From an uncultured Peptococcaceae bacterium (GTDB lineage Bacteria; Bacillota; Dehalobacteriia; UBA4068; JAAVYR01), in the NCBI GenBank assembly GCA_949739465.1, contig CATIYQ010000103.1, forward strand, positions 1 to 10,240: 10,240 bases of DNA. Reading direction: 5' to 3'. Made by a program: the position numbers and the translations under genes. The notes under the pieces were generated by a model. It saw nothing but the letters and a program-made list of their open reading frames with translations. It was not told the origin of the DNA and did not search any database. The stretch's first letter is position 1; the number at the start of each line of letters is the position of its first letter. Shown here in pieces: positions 5,174 through 10,240 of this stretch.

Positions 5174-5217
5174 ATAAGAAAAAGAGAGACCGTCTCCACG
5201 GTCTCTCTTTTTCTTAT
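5174..5217. terminator. Bidirectional intrinsic terminator between convergent units
   Basis: A perfect 20-bp stem pairs 5174-5193 with 5198-5217 around the 4-base loop CTCC, with core GAGAGACCGT/ACGGTCTCTC. A-rich and T-rich ends give a U-tract on both strands. It lies between the TAA of the coiled-coil gene (5171) and the stop of trkH (5220), serving both. Confidence 0.92.
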
Positions 5218-5219
5218 TC

Positions 5220-6665
5220 TTATTTCTTACGATAAAACATAGGCAGCACCAGGAGCAAAATGGGGAATATCTCCAACCGCCCCAAGAGCATATAGAAACT
5301 GAGGAGCAGCTTAGACCCGCCGGAAAAGGCGGCGAAGTTGCCCATAGGTCCGACCATGCCAAAGCCCGGACCTACATTGCCGAGACAGGCAATGACCGCG
5401 CTTAAGTTGGTCTCAAAGTCAAAGCCATTCAATGAAATGAAAAACACACCGACGAAAATCAGCAGCATATAACAGGTGAAAAAGGTATTGACCCCATGAA
5501 TGGTCTCCCGCTCCACAGGCTTGCCGTTAAGCTTAATGACACTAACCGCTCTGGGATGAATGAGTCGCAGAATCTCCGCCATGGTCTTTTTCATCAAGAT
5601 AATGAAACGGGACACTTTGATGCCGCCGCCCGTAGAGCCGCCACAAGCTCCGATAATCATCAAAAGGAACAACACGGTCTTTGCAAAGGTAGGCCATAAG
5701 TTGTAGTCCGTGGTGCTAAACCCTGTAGACGACATGATAGAGGTAACCTGGAAATAGCTGTGGGCTGCCGCCTCCTGCCAGCCGGGGAAAAGCCCTACCA
5801 CATCAACGGTGATACACAAGGTAGAGAAGACGATAATCAGCAAAAACCAGCGCATCTCTTCATTACGCCAGATTTGTTTCCACTGTCTCGCCAACAAAAA
5901 ATAATAGAGATTAAAGTTCATGGCAAAGAGCATCATAAACACGCCAATGACCGTAATGAAAAAATAATTGTCCCCATAGCCGCCGATGCTCAGGTTTTTA
6001 ATGGAAAAGCCCCCTGTGCCTGCAGTGGACATGGCGTGAACCACGCTGTCAAAGAGAGGCATACCCCCCGCCGTCAAAATCACCGTTTCCAAAAGGGTCA
6101 TGCCTAAATAAATGCTGTATAAAATCTTCGCCGTGTTCTTCATCTTGGGTACGATTTTCCCCACGTCAGGACCGGTCATCTCCGCCCGAATCAAGTGGAT
6201 AGACCGCCCTTCCCCCAGAGACACCATGCTGAGCATAAACACCAGCACGCCCATGCCGCCAATCCAGTGGATAAAGCATCGCCAAAACAAAATGCTAGGC
6301 GGTAAGCTCTCTATCTCTGTGAGAATACTTGCCCCGGTAGTGGTAAAGCCCGACACCGCTTCAAACAAGCAGTCCACAAAAGAAGGAAACGTACCGCTAA
6401 ACCAGAAAGGCAACGCCCCGAAAAAAGAAATCAATATCCAGGCAAGGGCAACGGTCATAAAGCCGTCTTTGGCATAAATGGTTTGGTCCTTGACCTTAAT
6501 CCAAGAAAGAAGCCCGCTGCCCATTGCCAACACGGCAATGCTCTTGAGAAAGGTAGCCGCCATGCCGTCCCCATAAAGAAGGGCAATGACAAGGGGAACA
6601 AACAGCAACGCCGCTTCCAACCTCAGCGCGCGGCTTGCCACCCAAAAAATCATTTTGTAGTTCAT
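5220..6665 (-). CDS. trkH: TrkH-family potassium uptake membrane subunit
   Basis: This is the pore-forming subunit of a Trk/Ktr-type potassium transporter in the cytoplasmic membrane, which works with a TrkA-type ring. Its 481 residues are the usual length. The four pore repeats of the SKT superfamily are visible through their filter segments: SGFTTTGAS (105-113), MSTAGTGGFS (212-221), MSSTGFSTTD (311-320) and LGNVGPGFG (428-436). CGGSTGGGIK (341-350) is the glycine-rich stretch of the gating loop in the third repeat, and GRLEIFP (462-468) carries the conserved C-terminal arginine. The start at 6665 has GAGGGG about 7 bases upstream, which overlaps the trkA stop region. With a 10-base gap after trkA the pair is an operon in the order trkA-trkH. 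All family landmarks are intact, so the gene should be functional. Confidence 0.96.
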   Translation of the reverse strand: MNYKMIFWVASRALRLEAALLFVPLVIALLYGDGMAATFLKSIAVLAMGSGLLSWIKVKDQTIYAKDGFMTVALAWILISFFGALPFWFSGTFPSFVDCLFEAVSGFTTTGASILTEIESLPPSILFWRCFIHWIGGMGVLVFMLSMVSLGEGRSIHLIRAEMTGPDVGKIVPKMKNTAKILYSIYLGMTLLETVILTAGGMPLFDSVVHAMSTAGTGGFSIKNLSIGGYGDNYFFITVIGVFMMLFAMNFNLYYFLLARQWKQIWRNEEMRWFLLIIVFSTLCITVDVVGLFPGWQEAAAHSYFQVTSIMSSTGFSTTDYNLWPTFAKTVLFLLMIIGACGGSTGGGIKVSRFIILMKKTMAEILRLIHPRAVSVIKLNGKPVERETIHGVNTFFTCYMLLIFVGVFFISLNGFDFETNLSAVIACLGNVGPGFGMVGPMGNFAAFSGGSKLLLSFYMLLGRLEIFPILLLVLPMFYRKK

Positions 6666-6675
6666 AAGAAACCCC

Positions 6676-8040
6676 TCATAACTTGCCGCTTAAAATATCG
6701 TTAATCTCTCCAAAACCGCTCTCCTTGGTAATGACAATCACATTATCCCCCTGACAAATCATATCGTTACCATTAGGGATAATCAGCTGACTGCCTCTTA
6801 AAATCCGCGCAATCAACACATTTGGCTTCAAGGGGACGTCTTTTAAAGGCACGCCTAAGAAGGCGCAATCCTCCCGAATCTTAAACTCCAACGCCTCTAC
6901 CTGCTGATTAACGATTTTCGTCATGGCTTCTACACTGCTGCCCCAGGAATTTTGCAGCGCCCGCACATAACGGATAATTTTATTGGCAGAAACCAAACGA
7001 GGAGAAATCATGCTGTCCAGCCCCAAGTTTTCTAATACCTCGCCAAAGGACTGACGGTTCACCTTGGTAATAACCTTGTCCACCTGACGAGACACAGCAA
7101 ACATGGACATAATTACGTTTTCCTCATCAAAGTTGGTCAATGCCACAAAAGCGTCCACATCGTCGATACCCTCCTCCATGAGGATATCCTGGTCCGAGCC
7201 GTCTCCCTGGATAATGGTGGCTTTGGGCAGGGACTCTGCCAGAGCAAGGCACCGCTCCCGATTCATCTCGATGATTTTTACCCTAATGCCGCTGCCCAAA
7301 AGAAGTCGCGCCAGATAGTAGCCGATTTTCCCGCCGCCAATAAGCATAGCGGTTTTAATATTTTTCTTCAAGATGCCAATCTGATGAAAAAAGGAGGAGA
7401 TTTCTTGAGGGGAGCCGGTAACGCTCACCTTATCTCCTTCGGAAAGGGTAAAATCCCCGCCGGGAATAAACACATCATTGCCCCGCTGCACGGCGCAAAC
7501 CAACAGCTTTACCCCATAAACTCTGGGCAATTCATACAAAGGCATACCAATGAGACGGCTGTCTTTTCTCACTTTGAACTCAACGATTTCCACTTTGCCT
7601 TTGGCGAAAAAGTCGATTTTCATAGCAGAGGGGAAACGAATCAGGCGAGACATGGCAGTCGCCGCCTCCAGCTCCGGATTAACCGAAAGACTCAAGCCCA
7701 AATCATCTTTAATAAAATAAAGGCTGTTGCTATATTCAGGATTGCGGATACGCGCCACTGTATACTTAGCGCCCAGCTTACGACCGAGGAGACAGCAGAT
7801 AATATTGGTCTCATCCCCCGATGTCACGGCAATAACCAGGTCCGCCGTAGATACCCCCGCCTCCTTCAATACATCAACGCTGACAGCATTGCCCTGGAGA
7901 GAAATAATATCCAGGGCATTGGTAAATTTCGCCAACGCCATCGGATTATTGTCAATGACCACTATATTATGGGCCTCCTGCACAAGCTGCTGGGTCAGGG
8001 TAAAGCCCAGCTTACCGCCGCCGATAATCACAATATTCAT
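6676..8040 (-). CDS. trkA: TrkA, nucleotide-binding regulatory subunit of potassium uptake
   Basis: This cytosolic protein gates the TrkH pore in response to NAD(H)/ATP-type ligands. The 454 residues form two tandem RCK units, as in full-length TrkA. The first TrkA_N Rossmann fold begins MNIVIIGGGKLG (GGGKLG 7-12), with acidic D30 at the end of strand 2, and is followed by a TrkA_C domain at about 148-215. The second begins MLIGGGKIG (GGGKIG 235-240), with E258 at the equivalent position, and is followed by TrkA_C at about 383-447. I chose the ATG at 8040: GTGAGG lies about 9 bases upstream and the Rossmann strand starts at once. An in-frame GTG at 8055 would add five residues but would use up the ribosome site itself. 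A long frame on the opposite strand (7384-8124) is antisense to this gene and is not real. Confidence 0.95.
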   Translation of the reverse strand: MNIVIIGGGKLGFTLTQQLVQEAHNIVVIDNNPMALAKFTNALDIISLQGNAVSVDVLKEAGVSTADLVIAVTSGDETNIICCLLGRKLGAKYTVARIRNPEYSNSLYFIKDDLGLSLSVNPELEAATAMSRLIRFPSAMKIDFFAKGKVEIVEFKVRKDSRLIGMPLYELPRVYGVKLLVCAVQRGNDVFIPGGDFTLSEGDKVSVTGSPQEISSFFHQIGILKKNIKTAMLIGGGKIGYYLARLLLGSGIRVKIIEMNRERCLALAESLPKATIIQGDGSDQDILMEEGIDDVDAFVALTNFDEENVIMSMFAVSRQVDKVITKVNRQSFGEVLENLGLDSMISPRLVSANKIIRYVRALQNSWGSSVEAMTKIVNQQVEALEFKIREDCAFLGVPLKDVPLKPNVLIARILRGSQLIIPNGNDMICQGDNVIVITKESGFGEINDILSGKL

Positions 8041-8052
8041 AGGATATATCCT
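8041..8052 (-). promoter_or_regulatory. Perfect palindrome over the trkA ribosome-binding site
   Basis: AGGATATATCCT is a perfect 12-bp palindrome directly before the trkA ATG, and its AGGA half is the Shine-Dalgarno core. Folded, AGGA-TATA-TCCT would hide the site in a small hairpin. As DNA it could bind a dimer. It may also be chance. Confidence 0.35.
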
Positions 8053-8076
8053 CACACAAACATCTCTTCAGCCTCT

Positions 8077-8105
8077 AAAGTAACCTTTTTACCGAAGAAA
8101 GTCAA
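8077..8105 (-). promoter_or_regulatory. Probable trkA-trkH promoter
   Basis: The minus strand reads TTGACT (8105-8100), exactly 17 bases, then TACTTT (8082-8077). The -35 matches consensus at 5 of 6 positions and the -10 at 3 of 6. It lies between the terminator of the upstream operon and trkA, where a promoter is needed. Confidence 0.5.
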
Positions 8106-8121
8106 TGACTATTTTTCCGGA

Positions 8122-8171
8122 TAAGATAACAAAAGCTGCGGGGCTGATAAACGCATCAGCGTACCCGCAGC
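8122..8171 (-). terminator. Intrinsic terminator overlapping the end of the 8156 gene
   Basis: On the minus strand GCTGCGGG (8171-8164), a 3-base bulge and GCTGAT (8160-8155) pair with ATCAGC (8148-8143) and CCCGCAGC (8142-8135) around a 6-base loop. TTTTGTTAT follows. The 5' arm contains the last codons and the TGA of the upstream gene. Confidence 0.85.
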
Positions 8172-8851
8172 ATTGTTCCGCAATAATCGCAGGGATAATC
8201 TTCTTTCCCCTGTACATTGGTAATACCGCCGCAATTGGGACATTTTACTTCTTTTTCAATCATAGCTTTTTGCGGCATGGCAGGCTTTTCTTTCCCTGCA
8301 AAAGCAGATGTAATGCCTATCCCTAAGGCATGGCACACTAGCTGCCGTCCGTTATGATGAATAATACCGTCTGCCAACAGTCCCTTATTAATTAACTGCT
8401 GAAGATCCTTGCAGACCGCATCGTAATTCTTCCCTACCGTAGCGGCGATTGCATCCAAAGAACCATCCTTGCTATTAACAAGAATAGGATAATACAGCAG
8501 TTGCTTTTCACCGATTTTCTTATATTTCCTACCATGAAAGACCAACGCCAAACCGCCGATGGCTATCCAACCGAAAAAAGTAACAGCAGATTCTATATCG
8601 GTATAGCCTTCCGCCAACATGCCCTGGAATATGGCATAATAAATCACACCAATGCCGAAAAAAATCCAACCGATAACAGCAACTCGCTTTCCATTTGAAA
8701 GGTATCGGTCAGTTTCCCGATGCAGTCGAGAAAGAGACAGCCAAATGCCTAACGGGAAAAAGAAAAACAACGCTAAATAGATACCAAACCAGGAATTAGG
8801 CGGCGCTTCCGGATTTAGTTTTTCCGGAATAATCATTTTATGCTCAGACAT
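8156..8851 (-). CDS. Membrane protein with winged-helix-like segment and C-terminal zinc ribbon, 231 aa (paralogue B)
   Basis: Function is unknown. In order, there are hydrophobic helices at about 22-42, 57-77 and 88-106, then a cytosolic winged-helix-like segment at about 118-168 (GSLDAIAATVGKNYDAVCKD, followed by a helix ending INKGLL and a beta-like HHNGRQLV). A one-zinc ribbon closes the protein, with ligands C204, C207, C221 and C224 (CPNCGG and CDYCGT). The neighbouring 267-residue protein has the same order of parts, so the two arose by duplication. From memory, similar membrane/winged-helix/zinc-ribbon proteins occur in Clostridia near stress-type membrane proteins; this is a loose association. 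AAAGGGGGC 5 bases before the ATG at 8851 supports the start. This is the last gene of an operon, 36 bases after its paralogue, and its final codons lie inside the terminator stem. Confidence 0.8.
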   Translation of the reverse strand: MSEHKMIIPEKLNPEAPPNSWFGIYLALFFFFPLGIWLSLSRLHRETDRYLSNGKRVAVIGWIFFGIGVIYYAIFQGMLAEGYTDIESAVTFFGWIAIGGLALVFHGRKYKKIGEKQLLYYPILVNSKDGSLDAIAATVGKNYDAVCKDLQQLINKGLLADGIIHHNGRQLVCHALGIGITSAFAGKEKPAMPQKAMIEKEVKCPNCGGITNVQGKEDYPCDYCGTMLRVR

Positions 8852-8887
8852 AAAAAGCCCCCTTTGCTATCTGCCTATATGGACGCG

Positions 8888-9691
8888 CTACTTAAACATT
8901 TCATCCATCATATCACTCATTTTATCCATCATTTCATTGACATCTTGGAAAACCTTTTCCGTATTGATTGATTGGTCTTGTTTTGTTTTCTCACAGGTTA
9001 ATACAGTTCCGCAATATTCGCAAGGCTGAGACTCGCCTTCACGGACGTTATTCACACCGCCGCAATTAGGGCATTTCAGTGCAATCACCGCTTTTTTCCC
9101 ATCGGTTTCTTGTCTTTGTTTTTGCGTGGTTCGTTCTTTTGCTATTGCCATAGAAGATATCAGCTGATGGGTTTGCCGATTGAGAAACCAATTGGGCAAG
9201 AGACCTGCTTTTATCAACTGTTCCAGTTGACCACAAACCGTCTCATAACTCTGATTACAAGCAGCAGCCATGGTATCCAGAGAACATTCCCCGGTTTGGT
9301 TATTTATAATAAAAGGGGCATAAAGCCGCAACGATTCCCCCAGCTTGCGATATTTCGTTCCTTGCGCCATTAGACGGGCGCCTGGTAAGCAAAAAATGAC
9401 GGCAAAAAGAATGATACACGCCATAACGCCGCTGGCTTTAACAACCTGCTCATCAGTTATTACCAAAGAAATGAAAAACAAGCCGACTAAGAAAACGCCA
9501 ATACCTAAACCAATCCCCCACTTACCGTTACGCACCATATCATATTTTTCCCTGCCTAACTTACGAAAGGCCACAATCAGACCGATTGCATAGCCAATAG
9601 GAAAGAAAAAACAAGCGATTAAAATCAGCCACCAAGGCAATCCCCGATCATCCTTAATGCCTAACTCAGCAAAATATTGATTTTCTGCCAT
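8888..9691 (-). CDS. Membrane protein with winged-helix-like segment and zinc ribbon, 267 aa (paralogue A)
   Basis: Function is unknown. It has the same plan as the 231-residue neighbour: hydrophobic helices at about 18-41, 58-78 and 86-103, a winged-helix-like segment at about 124-170 (CSLDTMAAACNQSYETVCGQ, then IKAGLL), and a zinc ribbon with C207, C210, C224 and C227 (CPNCGG, CEYCGT). It differs in a C-terminal extension of about 40 residues ending in a Met-rich amphipathic helix (DVNEMMDKMSDMMDEMF, 250-266) that could dimerise or touch the membrane. AGGAGG lies 6 bases before the ATG at 9691. Spacing is 33 bases from the upstream gene and 36 to the downstream one, on the same strand, so they form one operon. 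The zinc ribbon and winged helix could bind nucleic acid or mediate protein contacts; nothing here decides which. Confidence 0.8.
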   Translation of the reverse strand: MAENQYFAELGIKDDRGLPWWLILIACFFFPIGYAIGLIVAFRKLGREKYDMVRNGKWGIGLGIGVFLVGLFFISLVITDEQVVKASGVMACIILFAVIFCLPGARLMAQGTKYRKLGESLRLYAPFIINNQTGECSLDTMAAACNQSYETVCGQLEQLIKAGLLPNWFLNRQTHQLISSMAIAKERTTQKQRQETDGKKAVIALKCPNCGGVNNVREGESQPCEYCGTVLTCEKTKQDQSINTEKVFQDVNEMMDKMSDMMDEMFK

Positions 9692-9724
9692 AACAACCTC
9701 CTGCTTAACACATATGACGCCTAT

Positions 9725-10114
9725 TTAGTCCCGAGACGCGCCGCGGCTCACACTGTGAAATAACACCAAAAGAACAGCACTAACGGCAAAAAGCAAAATC
9801 TGCAATACCCAAAAAGCCGTTACCGCCTGCCGCCAAAACAACAGAAACAACAAGGAAAGGGCAAACACCGCCAAGCTGTAACAAGGCAAAATTAAGCCGT
9901 AAGAAGAACGCAGAATAATCTGATTGCCGCCGGACGCCAGCCGCTCCGTTAACATCAAGCCACCGAATAAAGCGACCTCCGCCCATACCAGAAACAGCGC
10001 GCTCCAAGGCGCAATGCCACTCCAATCATGAATACAAAGAAATAAAATCGCCGCCGTTGCCGCTATGGTAATCCCGCCCATAAAAAGCATGGTTTTCATT
10101 CGTCTCTCCATCAT
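9725..10114 (-). CDS. Small four-helix membrane protein, 129 aa, unrecognised
   Basis: The protein has four predicted membrane helices at about 8-28, 35-55, 70-93 and 98-120, short loops, a basic N-terminus (ERRMK) and a polar C-terminus (SVSRGASRD). By the positive-inside rule both ends are probably cytosolic. I do not recognise a family, and I see no catalytic motif. AAGGAGA precedes two consecutive ATGs at 10114 and 10111; the second gives better spacing (about 7 bases), so the true start may be 10111. It is the second visible gene of the minus-strand operon that carries the zinc-ribbon paralogues, which suggests a joint membrane role. A second open frame inside it on the same strand is a shadow. 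Confidence 0.72.
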   Translation of the reverse strand: MMERRMKTMLFMGGITIAATAAILFLCIHDWSGIAPWSALFLVWAEVALFGGLMLTERLASGGNQIILRSSYGLILPCYSLAVFALSLLFLLFWRQAVTAFWVLQILLFAVSAVLLVLFHSVSRGASRD

Positions 10115-10141
10115 CCGTCTCCTTTCTAACCGCTCTCTACT

Positions 10142-10240
10142 TTAGAACTTTTCTCCGCATTCCGGACAGAATTTGGGAGTCCCCGTTATGGCAGCGTTAC
10201 ATTTTGGACAGTTTTTTGCCAACTTCTCGCCGCATTCTGG
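10142..10240 (-). CDS. C-terminal double zinc ribbon of a protein entering from the right edge
   Basis: Only the last 32 residues and the TAA (10144-10142) are in the window. They read as two CxxC-type knuckles in alternation: PECGEKLAKNCPKCNAAI, then PKFCPECGEKF. This double-zinc-ribbon tail is common at the end of SPFH/virion-core-like and other membrane-associated bacterial proteins, but the tail alone cannot name the family. The stop is 27 bases before the next ATG, so it is the first visible gene of the operon with the two zinc-ribbon membrane paralogues. Three of the four genes thus carry zinc ribbons. Confidence 0.8.
   Translation of the reverse strand, partial: PECGEKLAKNCPKCNAAITGTPKFCPECGEKF

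Noticed and set aside
7384..8124. 246-aa open frame on the plus strand
   Set aside because: It is fully antisense to trkA, whose two Rossmann motifs and RCK plan are certain; the frame has a His/Asn/Gln-rich shadow composition and no family features.

Overview
The window looks like chromosomal DNA of a low- to mid-GC Firmicute-type anaerobe. Shine-Dalgarno sites are strong (GGAGG-like), promoters are TATAAT-like, and intrinsic terminators have long stems and U-tracts. The metabolic context is an ATP-type PEP carboxykinase plus a Trk potassium system. A Negativicutes-like host is my guess from general appearance; nothing here proves it.

Left part (1-2027, minus strand): the N-terminal 351 codons of pckA run off the left edge. 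Upstream of pckA lies a good promoter followed at once by a terminator-like hairpin, which suggests an attenuated leader. Next comes an unrecognised 253-residue protein. A 388-base non-coding stretch follows, with several hairpins on the plus strand. It leads to a small four-helix membrane protein of the phage-holin-4_2/DUF360 type (2416-2787).

Middle (about 2788-5219, plus strand): an AT-rich, accessory-looking region of small genes separated by strong terminators. The first unit is a 93-residue XRE-type regulator and an 80-residue unknown protein. A GC-rich hairpin repeat follows. Then comes a tight three-gene cassette: two tandem XRE regulators with a similar C-terminal motif, and a translationally coupled coiled-coil protein built on near-identical 21-bp (7-residue) tandem repeats. 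This cassette is the best candidate in the window for an under-described system, but its function cannot be read from sequence.

Right part (5220-10240, minus strand): a two-gene potassium-uptake operon, trkA-trkH, has its own promoter and shares a 20-bp-stem convergent terminator with the coiled-coil gene. Upstream of it, a second minus-strand operon enters from the right edge. It consists of a protein ending in a double zinc ribbon (partial), a small four-helix membrane protein, and two paralogous proteins combining membrane helices, a winged-helix-like segment and a zinc ribbon. It ends in a terminator that overlaps the last codons. No tRNA, rRNA, CRISPR array, transposase or integrase was seen.
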